DNA from: Iris pallida
Lineage: Eukaryota > Streptophyta > Magnoliopsida > Asparagales > Iridaceae
DNA: 64,000 nt
NCBI GenBank assembly: GCA_029216955.1
Contig: JANAVB010006999.1
Span: 2,500,602-2,564,601, forward strand
Direction: 5' to 3'
Position 1 is the first letter of the stretch. Every line of letters begins with the position of its first letter. Under the pieces are notes generated by a model that saw nothing but the letters and a program-made list of their open reading frames with translations, ran no database searches and was not told the DNA's origin. The position numbers and the translations under genes are program-made. Positions 34,809-46,347 of this stretch are shown here, piece after piece.

Positions 34809-36171
34809 TCACCGGTGACGACCCATTAGTAAGAGGAAGAGGAGGCAGTGGAGCCGTTGCAGTCGGTGTGGATGCCTAAGCACGACCAGGATGTGTCCGC
34901 TCCAGGGCCAGCTGTCTAGAGTTGGTGGAATCCATAACAGCCACCAGCCTCGAAACCTACTCGCCAATGGCGTCCTGCGTCCCGTACAACGCATGAATGG
35001 CAAGATCCGTCCTCTCCTGCACTGCCTGAACGACACGATCTGTCCTCTCGTCCGTCTCCCTAATGGTACGCTCGAGCATATCAAATCGTGCGGTGAGGGC
35101 CACATCGTCCGTCTGTGGCTGAGACTGGGGCTGCTCCTCCATCCTCCGCAACAGGTTGTCACACAGCTCAGTAAGCTGGCGACAGAGTTCCCCCACTCGG
35201 ACCGACTCCTCTGAGGGCTGTGGAAAATGCACACTGGTAGAGCAGGCTCTAGATGACTGCGTCGCCACAAAGGCGTCGTAGGATCTCATACCGTAGTATG
35301 TACCCCTCTGAAGTCCACCAACGGCGGTCATTCAGAGCTCGTCCATCGTCCGAGCCGGAGGGGGCTGCAAGGAATTACCAGTCCCTCCCTCCGTAGTTGT
35401 ACTAGAAGCTCACGCTCTAGCCTAATGTACTCATCCTAAAAAAGTACGCATCTCGATAAGCATAATATTTACTACCAACCTAGCTGTTCCACGTCTATGG
35501 ATATATTTGTATATTTTTTAAGTTATAATAAAGTTAGTGACACGTAAAGTAATACTTACATAGCTCTACGTGGCTCGATCATCGATGAGCTTTCCGTCCT
35601 TCCGATGGGTAGCCAAGAAGATTGCCACCATGTTGTGGTTCGCACCCTTCTTTACCTGTTATAATAAAATGTTTGTCATTAAAATTAAACATTTTATTAC
35701 TACTTTTATTAAAATAATATATTACAATCACCAAACGACGGAAATGTTCCTTCATGGGAATCAAGCCACCACACCACTTTCCTGCCCTCGTCCTAGCCAC
35801 CTTCGTCTTCTCCGACCATTCCTTGTAACTAGGAGCGTCGAATCTAGCCTTCATGGAAGTCCCCTGCTCGGGCGTGATCCAACCTTGGATCCCTTTTCCT
35901 CCACCCGCTCCTCCGTCTCCATAGTGCCGTCAGCAGGAGGAATGTTGCTGGACGGGTTAGAATCAGGCCTAGAACTGTCCGTCCTAGGAGTGCTACCACG
36001 TACCGTCGACGCTGACGAAGATCCGAGTGGCTGGTACACTGGAGTACTATAAGACGAGGGATCGACACCGTCATCCACTAACGGAGTACCACTCCGTCCA
36101 CCGGTAGAACCTCTACCTCCGCGGGATACTCCTCTACCGCCACGGGGGTACGATCCTCTGTGTCCAACCAT
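34809..36171 (-). pseudogene. PF03004 (Ptta/En/Spm) second gene of CACTA-4
   Basis: Leftward gene, start MVGHRGSYPRGGRG at 36171, paralogous to 58885-60913. It is likely the TNPA-like accessory protein, which binds subterminal repeats in characterised CACTA systems. A Gly/Arg/Ser/Pro-rich N-terminus is followed by METEERVEE. After a one-base frame change come IQGWITPEQ and KARFDAPSYKEWSEKTK..KWCGGLIPM (35890-35730), the PF03004 core. The exon present in CACTA-2 at 59365-59488 and the start of the next are missing: N-terminus and core are joined with no intron. The C-terminal exon (35331-34957) has a helical LCDNLLRRMEEQ..ARFDMLERTI segment, possibly a coiled coil. The 3' end is uncertain. Confidence 0.75.
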
Positions 36172-36501
36172 ACCTGATAGAAATAGATATCTACAAGATA
36201 ATAACCATGCATTTAATATATCACAGTTTATAAAGATAGACCCGGAGCAACTCTCTGTTAAATTTCTAGATAATAAACATGCATTTAACATATCACAGTT
36301 TATAAAGATAGACCCAGAGCAACTCTCAGTTGAATTTCTAGATAATAAGCAAGTCTAGATAATAGCATCCATAAACATCCAAGTCTAGATATTAACTATG
36401 TCTAGAAAATAAGAAACATCAAGAGTTGTAAAAACATCCAAGTCTAACCCAGAAATAAGTCTACCGAAAACAAATCCGGTCAAAAGTCATATCATACTGC
36501 T

Positions 36502-36843
36502 CTACCCTCTATGCAGGCGCAGAGATATCTCCCTTTTCAGCCACTGCGCATAAGTAGGATCCACGCCAGCAAGATCAATATCCGTAGGAGCTGGATGACT
36601 GGAACTTTCGGTGCGACTGCCTTCAGGTGTCACCTCCTCCTTCACAGTTATCTCGGCTTTAGGAATCACTTCCTCCTTAATAGTAGGAGGAAGTTCTTCC
36701 TTGACATTCATCTCTGCTTTAGGTACCACTACCTCCTCAGCAGCAGGAGGAAGCACTATCTCCTCAACAGCAATAGTTACCACTACCTCCTCAGCAGCCA
36801 ACTGTGCCTCTCTCAAGCGACGTGCTCGGGTCATAGGTGTCAT
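36502..36843 (-). CDS. Short acidic CACTA ORF with VKEE/IKEE repeats
   Basis: 113 codons, open from ATG to stop, between the TNPD and PF03004 genes of CACTA-4. A basic start (MTPMTRARRLREAQ) is followed by acidic repeats including NVKEE, TIKEE and TVKEE with PKAE spacers, then a Ser-rich stretch and a C-terminal YAQWLKREI. The ATG directly follows an AG preceded by AT-rich sequence, so it may begin at a splice acceptor and be an exon of a larger gene. Related frames at 49760-50101 and 53750-53980 in CACTA-3 share the start, the acidic repeats (the first of them) and the W-containing end. CACTA-2 has no counterpart between its two genes. I do not recognise a domain. VKEE and IKEE fit the sumoylation consensus (hydrophobic-K-x-E); that function is speculation. 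Confidence 0.55.
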   Translation of the reverse strand: MTPMTRARRLREAQLAAEEVVVTIAVEEIVLPPAAEEVVVPKAEMNVKEELPPTIKEEVIPKAEITVKEEVTPEGSRTESSSHPAPTDIDLAGVDPTYAQWLKREISLRLHRG

Positions 36844-36978
36844 CTAGATATATTGATGGAAACATAAAGATTAATTAGGGACTAAACAAAATGACAGTAT
36901 TAGACGTGTAATGTGGAAGATTCATTGTTGCATAGAGGTTAATTAGTGGTTAAACATATTTTACATTTTATTTTATTT

Positions 36979-39900
36979 TTAATCATCTTCTAAAAATTTA
37001 TCTTCTTCGTCCTCCGCATCCTCATCTTCTTCTTCCTCCTCATCTTCGCTTTCATCTACTTCTTTTTCTTCTTCGGATACTTCTACCTCTTCTACACGAT
37101 TAGATGTGTAATATGGAACTTCCGTTGTGTCCACATCAACTGTATTTCTTACAAGAGGTAGCTCGTCCTCCTGATAAGCTATTTCATCAACATCGTAGGT
37201 ATTTCTGGCTTTAGTCTTGCGTACTGTCCACTAGTCTAACCTAGTTGTTTTCCGTCTAGGATAAGTAGTAAAGTAAACTAGTTGAGCCTGACTTCCTAGG
37301 ACAAATGGTTCGTATCCTTGATATCGACGTCGGTAGTTAATATCCATAAGATCATGCTTGTCAATTTTCCAACCTTGATCTTAGATCGGATCGAACTAAT
37401 CACACCTGAATAACACGATCCTAGCCGGCTCTATGCCGTAGTTATATGTCAACTCCACAATATCCCGTAAGATGCCATAGAAATTATTGTTCAGATCGAC
37501 ATCTTTATAGTTTGTAGATCGAATACACAAACAACTATTTTTGGTCGAATCAAGATCCGGAAAGTTCTCTCTGATCGGAGCATTTGTTGACTTGAACCTA
37601 AACCCTAGAGTTCTAACAGACTCATTCTCTAGTATTGCGTCCGGACGATCGACCTAAATACGACAAGATAAGAAATTAAATTCAGCGTTCCATTAATTAC
37701 CGTGCAAAGTGCATATACGAGAAGTAATTACTGCATCATCTTACATATGCACTCAACCATGAAGGAAAATGATGTCTCATTCCCTGTTCCAGTTCTTCAT
37801 TCGTTATGTACTGTCTACTCGACCTCACCTCATCATTAAATGTGCTAAAAATAACAACACATATACCAAGTAGTGTAGTAATAATATTGGATACTATTAC
37901 ATGCATAGATGACGTAAATGTGGATGTATTAGTTACTTACCCCTCGAGCTTCTCCACTTTATCTTCGTCGCAGTTGAGCAATATATATAACTGAGTAGCC
38001 CTTAGTTCCTCGTCTTCAGATATCTTTTTTTTTATTTTCCCGGAAGGCTTTTCGAAAGCATTGAAGACTTTCAGTATTGCATCATTAGATTCAAGATATC
38101 CATCGTCGTTTCTGGGAGCTCTTGTTCTATTAGTAGAAACATGTGGCTTGAAATACATCGAGCATAAGTTTGTAATCTCCTTGAGAATATAGGCTTCACA
38201 AATAGAACCCTCGACCCAAGCCTTATTCTTCTCATTTCTCTTAGGTGGTTCAAATGTTGCTCAAATGGGTACATCCACCGATAACCGATAGGCCCACCAA
38301 CACGTGCCTCGTAGGATAGATGAATTGGCAAATGCTCTATGGAGTCGAAGAACCCAGGAGGGAACACCCTCTCAAGCTTACAAAGCGTTACTGTAATATC
38401 CTTCTCCTATTTTTCTAGACGATCGACAAGCAACTTAGTAGAACAAAGATCTCTGAAGAATATGCCCAACTCTGTCAACGGATCCCAAACGACTGACGGT
38501 AATAATTCCCGAAATACGATCGAAATTAACCTCTCCTTAAATACATGACAGTCGTGGCTCTTTATGCCCGTCAGTTTGTTCTCCTTCGGGTCGACGCATC
38601 TACTTAAATTCGACACGTATCCGTCAGGAAATTTTAGGCCCTGAATCCACCTACAAAGTCTCACTTTATCCTCCGTCTAGTGAGAAAATCGCCTTAGGCT
38701 GCTTATACTTCCCATTGCCTTTCTTTATCAAATTCGATGCAGGATGTCTACATATATCTTCCAAGTCCAACTTGGCCTTGGGATTGTCTTTCGTCTTTCC
38801 CTTTACGTCCATCACAGTATTGATTATGTTGTCAAACACATTCTTCTCGATATGCATGACATCAAGGTTATGTTTGATCAGATTAGTTCTCCAATAAGGC
38901 AGGTCCCAAAATATACTTCTTTTCGTCCAATTATGAGTGCGGCCAAATTCATCACACTTGTATCCCTTTGTAGGCTCTTCGATAGCACTTGAAAAATCCT
39001 TGACCTCCTTCCATATCGTGTCTTCAGTCCACCTTGGCGGTGGATTGGCATTCTCCACAACGTCGGCACGAAATGCATTCCTGTTCCTCAGGAACGGATG
39101 GTCCTTCAGCAAGAACTGTCGATGACAATCGAAGAAGAACGATTTTCTTTCGTATTTTAAACGGAAAGCCTTCGTGCAGTCCATGCAATACGGACATGAG
39201 AGACGACCATGAGTGCTCCATCCAGATAACATTCCATATGCCGAAAAGTCGTTAATGGTCCACATCAGTGCGCCCCTCATCTAAAAATTCTGCTTTCTAG
39301 AAACATCATAGGTGTTGGCACCTACTTTCCACAACTGATTTAACTCATCTATCAATGGCTGTAAATACGCATCGATGTTCCTCTTCGGATTGTTCGGACC
39401 CGGGATAATAACGGTGAGAAACATATACGGAGTCTTCATGCACATCCAAGGCGGTAAATTGTACGAAGTGACGATCACAGGCCAACACGAATACTGGGAG
39501 CCCGAAAGTTCGAATGGGATAAAACCGTCGGAAGAGAGACCCAATCTGACATTACGCGGATCCGAAGCAAAATTTGGATACTCTCGATCAAAGTTCTTCC
39601 ATGCTTCTCCATCAGATGGGTGATCCAACACTCCTTCGATCTGTTCCTATCTGTGCCAGCTCATATTTTCTGCAGTCTCCTTCACCATAAATAACCTCTA
39701 CAACCGCGGCGTCAACGATAAGTTGTGCATCGAATCGGTAGGATTCCTTGCACCGGGAGTCCTACTTAAACTTGTTGCCTTGTAGCGATCAACACCACAA
39801 AATCTGTACACGTTTTTATCCTTTTCATCTTTGTAGAAAACATGCATCCGTTGCAATATGCATTAATTTTCTCGTATCCCATCCAGAAAGATCTCACCAT

Positions 39901-40545
39901 CCTCTTAGACCAGTAGAAGTCTGTAGGTTACTTTGCACCTTCCGGTAAGATCTCTATAATCAACTCGATGATTCGGTTGTTGCATTCTTGAGACATGTTA
40001 AAATTGGACTTGATGCTCAGCAGTCTAGTAACCACCTCAAACGGTGAATGATTCTTACAACCAGGATACAAAGGAGTCCTTGTATTCTCCAGCAACTCCA
40101 TGAACTTCGCAGCATCAACATTCGGTACCTCCTTTGTCGCATCATGATTGTCTTGATCGAAACTAGGTCCTGCAGCGTCAAAAACTATGTTCATCCACCC
40201 TTCGTTGTAACCAGCATGGTCATGGACATCCATGTACGGGAAATTAGGCTCCAGCTCCGATGCTAAAGGCACAAGTTCTTCGTGTGACGTCTACTGATAG
40301 TAATTCGGCATAAAACCTCTCGAGTATAAATGATATATCACTTCCACTTCTTGATGATATTTCAAGTTACGACATCTCACACATGGATACTTAATTTTGG
40401 TACGATCCATGTACTGAGGGAACGCCTTGACGAACTGCAGGAATTGTTCTACTCCATGTATAAATTCATCACGCATACTACACATGTCATCAGAATGACG
40501 ATTGTACATCCACGAATTATGTCGCAGATAGTAATTCATATCCAT
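36979..40545 (-). pseudogene. TNPD-type transposase gene of CACTA-4
   Basis: Encodes the large CACTA transposase. Read leftward from MDMNYYLRHNSWMYNRH (40545) there is a transposase-associated domain (PF13963: WMYNRH...YPCVRCRN), a Transposase_21/tnp2 core (PF02992; 39631-38666, LSCPYC and DVMHIEKNVFDNIINT), a DUF4218 segment (FPPGFFDSIEHLPIHLSYEARVGGP, 38367-38240), fragments of DUF4216, and a long Asp/Glu tail ending EDD-stop at 36979. It is broken by stops at 40291, 39928, 39281 and 38407 plus frameshifts. At 39281 and 38407 the CACTA-2 copy reads CAG (Gln), so those two fit C-to-T changes. Introns near 37930 and 37680 match those of CACTA-2. Confidence 0.85.
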
Positions 40546-40674
40546 TTGACAATAATTCTACAAAGATAGATACACATTATTCGAGTATATTCCAAATTGA
40601 TGCATATAGACACATGAGTATCAAATGAGTGTCGTCACATGTTCAACAAGAAGGCCCCCTCTCTGACCCTCCTG

Positions 40675-41255
40675 ACCCCCTCTACTTTTCTGCTTCTCAT
40701 TCGACTCCCTCAACATCCTATTCAGCATCATATGATATCTTCCTCAACCTCAGCCTAAAGAAGTGTGGAAATATTAATATTAACCAAGGTTCACAGTATC
40801 GGTATTGGTATCGAAATCGATTTTGATATCAATTACGATTGACATCCTGAATCTCATAACTTTCGCTAGCAGAGCACAATGTAGAGTCAAACGGGAAGCA
40901 GAGCTTCACATTCAAAATATTAGAAGTAAAAAGTTTTCGATTGGTGGTGGGACGAGTCAGAATCCTTTCTCGTCCCACCACCAATCGAAAACTTTTTTAC
41001 TTCTAATATTTTGAATATGAAGCTCTGCTTTATGTTTGGCTCTACATTGTCCTCTTCTAGCGAAAGCTATGAGATTCATGATATCAACCATACATGATAT
41101 CGATAACGATACCGATACCAAAACCGATACTGTGAACCTTGGTTAATATTAATATTTCTACACTTCTCTAGGGTAAGGTTGAGGTAGATATGATGCGGAA
41201 TAGTCGGCTCAATCCTCAATGACCCGAATGAGAAGAAAGGAAGTAGGGAAGCTCA
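40675..41255. repeat. Long inverted repeat (hairpin) in CACTA-4
   Basis: Arms of about 280 bp (40675-40956 and 40969-41255) with a 12-nt loop. Pairing is tightest at the centre (GGTGGTGGGACGAG with CTCGTCCCACCACC) and looser outward. It lies upstream of the transposase start and would be in its leader or first intron if transcribed. About 140 bp of one arm alone is present in CACTA-2 (47317-47453). Confidence 0.88.
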
Positions 41256-41269
41256 CTCTATACACTCTA

Positions 41270-41690
41270 GGATACTACGATATACTACTAGTATACTCAC
41301 TCTATACACTCTTACTTATGCAAGTATTTTGAGTCAATCAGCATTATACTAGATTTCCAAAAAAAATCTATAACTCTGATAGGCCCAAAAGGCTTGGCAT
41401 AAGTAAATTTAATTTCTATAGAGGGGCTCAAAATACTGTACCAATCATACCTGCACTTCTAGGATACTCTATACACTGTAGGTACTAGGATACTTCTTAG
41501 CAAAGTTCTCAGAGTAGGTAATCCCCAATATCTTAGGATACTCTATACACTCTAGAGGATACTCTATAGGTACTAGGATACTCTATACACTCTAGGTACT
41601 AGGATACTCTATATATACACTCTAGGTACCAGGATACTCTATATAGTATATACTTCTTAGGATACCTCATATTCTAACCTGTCACAGGAT
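41270..41690. repeat. Minisatellite GGATACTCTATACACTCTAGGTACTA
   Basis: Imperfect tandem copies of a roughly 25-bp unit, with expansions such as CTATATATACACTC. No coding potential. Confidence 0.85.
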
Positions 41691-41989
41691 ACTCACCTCC
41701 TAGACACTCAAGTTCACTCATAGGATACCTCACTCTAACACTCACTCACTAGGATGACATTAGCCCATAGCCACTCGTGTTCCCACAATGGGCATGCCAC
41801 ATAAAACTATTTTTTGACAGTCCCCTCCTCTCCAAACTGTCACATACTCACAAGCATGTGAGTGTGACATACTAAATAGCATGTCGTGTCAGTGTGTGTG
41901 TGTCATATCAGCGTGTCGTATCAGCGTATGAGCGTATCGTGTCAGCATGTGTGTGTGTCGTGGCAGCGTGTGTACGTGTCGACTTGTGT

Positions 41990-42330
41990 CAACATATTAG
42001 GAGTAGGGAGCTAGGGTTAGGGTTTACCTGCCTTGGTCGAAGTCGGGTCGGGGTCGTCGGGGATGGAGCAGCGACGAAGAGGACTGGTCGGGTCAGCGTC
42101 AACGAGGGGACTCGACTGTGGAGGTACGACAGAGGGACGGGGGTCACTGATGGAGGGGGGTCACCGAGGGAAGGGGGTCGCCACGGGGAGGGGTCGCTGG
42201 AGACGAGGCGGAAGGAGATCGCCGAAGACGAGAGGGGAAGGGGGAGAGAGATTTGGGGCTCGAAGTGCGTGGGAGATCGAAAATTCTGGGGGAAAAGAAA
42301 ATGAATTCGATCGGTTCCCAGCACCCTATA
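41990..42330 (-). promoter_or_regulatory. GC-rich putative leader region of CACTA-4
   Basis: Read leftward this is a C-rich block followed by AAACCCTAACCCTAGCT. It matches the arrangement at 46020-46215 in CACTA-2 and 10190-10440 in CACTA-1, immediately inside the left subterminal repeats. It probably contains the element's transcription start and an untranslated first exon (CCCTAACCC near a GGTAAACC donor-like sequence). Overlapping frames on both strands are low-complexity. Confidence 0.4.
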
Positions 42331-42633
42331 TTAAAGATTTTAGCGATGTCTTATAAAGACGTCGCTAAACGTCACTGTTAACTAATAAACTTGCGACGTA
42401 CTGTAGTAAGAGTCACAAAACATCGCTGAATAAAATCCATCAGCGAAGTTCTGCGACTAAACCGTGACTTGTTCTTTCCAAACCATAATGCTAGTCGCTA
42501 TCAGTTGCTAAATGTCGCTGGATACGACGTTCAGCGATGTCACTTTGATACGTCGCTAAATACACAAAAAATAGCGACGTATTTAGCCGGAGTCGCTAAT
42601 GTTATCGCCAATATGACTTATTTTGTTAGTGGT

Positions 42634-42635
<2 letters not shown>

Positions 42636-42702
<67 letters not shown>
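42636..42702. repeat. (TA)n microsatellite
   Basis: About 33 TA units immediately next to the right end of CACTA-4, in the flanking LTR. Confidence 0.95.
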
Positions 42703-42703
<1 letters not shown>

Positions 42704-44400
42704 CTGGGCAAAATTCAGAAACCGTATTAATTCCTGGCCGATTTTGAGTGCTTTGATCCCTATGATTACTTCCGACTTCACGAAGCGATTGCGGACAGGT
42801 TCGACCTGGTTTTTGTGTGCTATTTTTTGTTAGAATCATGTCGAGGTTTGCTTTTAGAATATATAATTTACTCACTGGTATTTTGTTTATGAATTTCTGG
42901 AAATTTATTTGAGTGTCGGTTGTCCAAAACTCGACACATCGCACGGTTTTTGAGATTCTAGGAGATTTCGAACTCCGATTTGCGATCCATTTAAATTTTG
43001 GAAAGTTGACACGACGATCTTCGACATATAGTTTTTCTAGAAATTCAGAAATTTGTTTAGTATTTTATTTATTACGTTGAACTCAGATTTGATCGATAAA
43101 TCACCGATTTGGTCATAGTTAGCCATAAAGATAACTTTTGACCAAATCGTAATTTTGAGGTACGGTCGATTTCGGTACACTCGTGGTGCTGAAATCTACC
43201 AAGGTGCACTTTCAAAAATATTGAGTTCATAAACTTTGACTTGTTAGTCAACGGTATGCTTCGATTTGCGTGACATGGCTTCCAAAATTAGAACCATGAC
43301 TTTCTAGGGTCAAAATTTCTTATTTGAATAATATTTTAGATTATTATTAGGTTAAATTAGATTTTTAGATGATTTATTCTAGAAATAAGTAATATTAAAT
43401 AAGTTAACCCATTAGCCACTTATTTCATGATTTTAGAATTAGAATCTTAGAATTGACTTGTGGCTTTCGTGCACGGTTCGTGGTATGATGTTGGGATATG
43501 GATTGATAGTTTCTAAGTCGATGTTCCTATCATCCTCGACTTGTAATTATGGTTTGTTCAGGAGTTCAGGCAAGTACAATATTGTATTATATTTTTAGTA
43601 TACTATGAAGCTTTCATTATTGTGTCCTTGTTTGATATTTTGTTGAGACACGATGGTGACACGGTAGGCTTATTGTATCATTAACCGTATTGTTGTTTAA
43701 TAAGTCAGAGGGAAATACTCGGTAGGTATGTGAACAAATCCAACTATTGTTATATGGATAGCAAAGTCATACACAACACGTATGAGTTAGCCGTACCCTT
43801 TTATTGTGGATAGCCATCTATGATGTGCTATATTAGCCCAAGTTGTTCACGTATCGAAAGGTATTTCACACACACACACAATTGTTTTTATTGTTCATAA
43901 TCATAGTTAAGTTCTTTATCTACATGTTTCTTTTCTATTGCATACTTGTTCATGGTTAATGTTTCTCATATATAGTTCATATCTTGCTAGTTCTTTACAT
44001 GTTCTTTATCCTTACTGTTTCTTATTGTTCTAGCTCATTTTGTGCTAATTACATTAAATACAATATGGTTGTACTTTATTGCTTTTCTGACTGGATCGTT
44101 GCAGGTGACTTGGCAGACTTTCTACTTTTGCACTATGGACTATACGGGGGAGAGAGAGACCTTGGAGGTCGACATTACATCCTAGATTAAATAGTTCTTT
44201 TATTTTAGTGAGTTTGTTCCCGAATGTCAATTTATGTATTATTGGATTTGTAAATAAAATATTTATTGTAAATGAGCAATTTGATTTAATTTTGTTGAGA
44301 TTGACATTGAGACCAAGATAGCGTACTACCACCGATGTTGCGGTATATGCTGGACTTGGCTACGTACTCGTATCCCGAAAATCGGATACGGATCGTGACA

Positions 44401-44539
44401 ATAAAATATATAGCACAACATCCAAAGTGCAGCCTCAGGAGCATAGAGCCTAAAAACGCAACATCAAAAAGTATTGTGCGTCAGTTAAGTCCCAAGCCTT
44501 CACTTCAGCATTAAATGACATGCTGACAATTTTGTCAAA
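44401..44539. other. Spacer between two LTR sequences
   Basis: 139 bp of unassigned DNA between the LTR ending at 44400 and copy B of the old LTR element. No feature seen. Confidence 0.5.
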
Positions 44540-45241
44540 TGTCAACTATCAAAATTCAGATGTCAGTTGTCGTTGTGTGCAACGTACATCTCGAAGTTGT
44601 GAGGAATGGGTAGCAGCATAAAGGCACAGTACCTTAACGAGGCCACATGGCTGACTCAAGAATAAGCCCTCATGTGCTTTTTTAAAGACAAAAGTGCAGC
44701 ACTTCTTAGGCGTAGCTGAATCATTCAATTATAACAGAATGAGATCTTTGAGCAATGTACACGCGCCACGTGTCATGCTCATAAACGAGTGATAAATACC
44801 CAAGTTCTTAGCAACAAACGAATCCCAGCAACTGTCATTTGTCAGCTCATCTGCAGCCAAACAATACAGTTACAACAGATTCAGTTCATAAGTCATGTGC
44901 CAACGTTCCCGCAGGCTAAAAACCCATGTGCGCATGGATTGCTCATTCCATTCACCTATAAATAGAAGGAGGCTTCCTTCCTTTCAACCCCCCGGACATC
45001 CAGAGAATCAGAGCAAACTTCAGAGATCCGAATTGATGTCCACCTTATCATTGAGCTGAAGATTTACAATTTTCTCTCGTCATCATATCGTCAACAAAGT
45101 AAAGGAACCAGTACAGCATTCAGTCTTCTCTGTCATACTTCTCCAGAATCAAAATTTTTTGTACTTAGAGTTCCTGTTTAGGATTTCTTTGTACTTTTTT
45201 TTGTTTGTTTAAATACAAAATCAACTATTTCATGGCAAACA
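44540..45241 (+). repeat. LTR-like segment of old retroelement, copy B
   Basis: 702 bp, aligned throughout with copy A. It carries CACGTGTCATG (a G-box-like CACGTG near 44767) and CTATAAATAGAAGGAGG (near 44957), a good promoter core. It serves as the empty-site reference for the solo LTR in copy A. Confidence 0.55.
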
Positions 45242-45694
45242 AGACGACGACTCTGCTGGAGACTTATTTTTCTATTGATGAGAAGGTTATGACGTAATCT
45301 GACAGTGACAAACTCAGGCCCTTTTAGAAGATAGTGGTCACTCGCTTTGACTAACAAGGTTATGAGAACTTTTCTCAGAAGGCAGCACGAGCCCTACGAA
45401 GCGGCTACCATAGTCTAAGAAGACTCGTCGAACATAGATGTCGAAGGCCGTTGTACCATATAGCACAGTCGTAGGCGGTACGCTCCAAGTGTCCCAGAAT
45501 CAGCGCACGCATCACGCGCCTGTACAGGCTGTCCCCACAGCTGATACGGTCAACAAACCCAATGCTTTCTCTCGATTGGCGCACCCCTCTGGGAAGCACA
45601 GTACTGACTGCCATCCCCAGTCCATGTGTCTCCAATCAAGGGTGTAGCATATGAAGAAAGGCGCAATCTCTCTCCCATACATGTTGTCTACATA
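45242..45694 (+). pseudogene. Leader of old LTR element, copy B (split by CACTA-2)
   Basis: Matches 4966-5418 of copy A and continues at 62685-63025 after CACTA-2. It has no intact long frame. Homology to copy A ends near 63025, so gag is missing here. Confidence 0.6.
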
Positions 45695-46019
45695 CACTAC
45701 CAAAATAAGTCATAACGGCGACGGAATTAGCGACTCCAGATAAATACGTCGCTAAGTTTTGTGATTTTAGCGACGTTTTATATATACGTCACTGAACGTC
45801 ACTATCAGCGACGTTTGAGCGACAGTTAGCGACATAAATTAAGTTTTGGACAACTGATGTCGCATTCTAGTCGCAAAATGTCACTGTTTTTTTTTCAGCG
45901 ATGTTTCGCGACGCCACTTTTACGACGTCGCCAGGTTTTAATAAATAGAGACGGTTAGCGACGTCTTTAACTGACGTCGCTAAAACATTTCATATAGGGT
46001 TCTGGCCTGATCGATTTTT

Positions 46020-46340
46020 CATTTTTTCACCCAAAATTTTCTAATCTCCCGCTCTTCCCCTTACCCTTGCCCGCGGCGACCCCCTGCCCGACGACCCCAT
46101 TCCTACGACGACTCACTCCCTACGACGACCACCCGACGAGTCTCCTCCGCTGCTGCTCCAGCCCCGGCGACCCCGACCCAACCCCAACACTGTATCGGTA
46201 AACCCTAACCCTATCTCCCTTTTTCTGATGCGACACAGACACGACCCTTTGACACACACGTGGACACTTTGACACACAAGTGGACACTTTGACACACACT
46301 GTGACACTTTGATACTTTGACAACACGTAGACACTTTGAC
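46020..46340 (+). promoter_or_regulatory. GC-rich putative leader and GACACTTTGACAC repeats
   Basis: C-rich block ending TAAACCCTAACCCTA (46198-46212), matching the leader regions of CACTA-1 and CACTA-4. Then tandem copies of a roughly 20-bp GTGGACACTTTGACACACA unit (46240-46340). Probably the 5' transcribed region of CACTA-2. Confidence 0.4.
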
Positions 46341-46347
46341 ACTATTA

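Larger units (their letters stand above)
33853..42631 (-). mobile_element. CACTA-4, coding CACTA (En/Spm) element, minus strand
   Basis: The right end is the inverse of CACTAACAAAATAAGTCATATT. The left end is TACTACCAAAATATCTCATATT, whose first base is mutated C to T. The 3-bp duplication is GTC (33850-33852 and 42632-42634). GCGACGT subterminal repeats fill 33870-34370 and 42330-42600. Transcription runs leftward: GC-rich leader (42330-41990), minisatellite, long hairpin, TNPD-type gene, a short acidic frame, then the PF03004 gene. It is the same family as CACTA-2. All large frames are damaged, so it is a former autonomous or near-autonomous copy. Confidence 0.9.
33202..44400 (+). mobile_element. 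LTR split by CACTA-4, unmatched flanks
   Basis: Begins TGTAACC and ends CGGATCGTGACA, like the other two solo LTRs of the window. It is about 2.4 kb after removal of CACTA-4. The 5-bp flanks (AAAAC and ATAAA) do not match, so it may be a product of recombination between different copies, or its left end may be misplaced. It is non-coding, with an AT-rich LTR body at 42703-44400. The right end is firmer than the left. Confidence 0.5.

Noticed and set aside
41894..42356. Several overlapping 100-136 codon frames on both strands
   Set aside because: GC-rich leader block of CACTA-4; the frames overlap each other and resemble no family.
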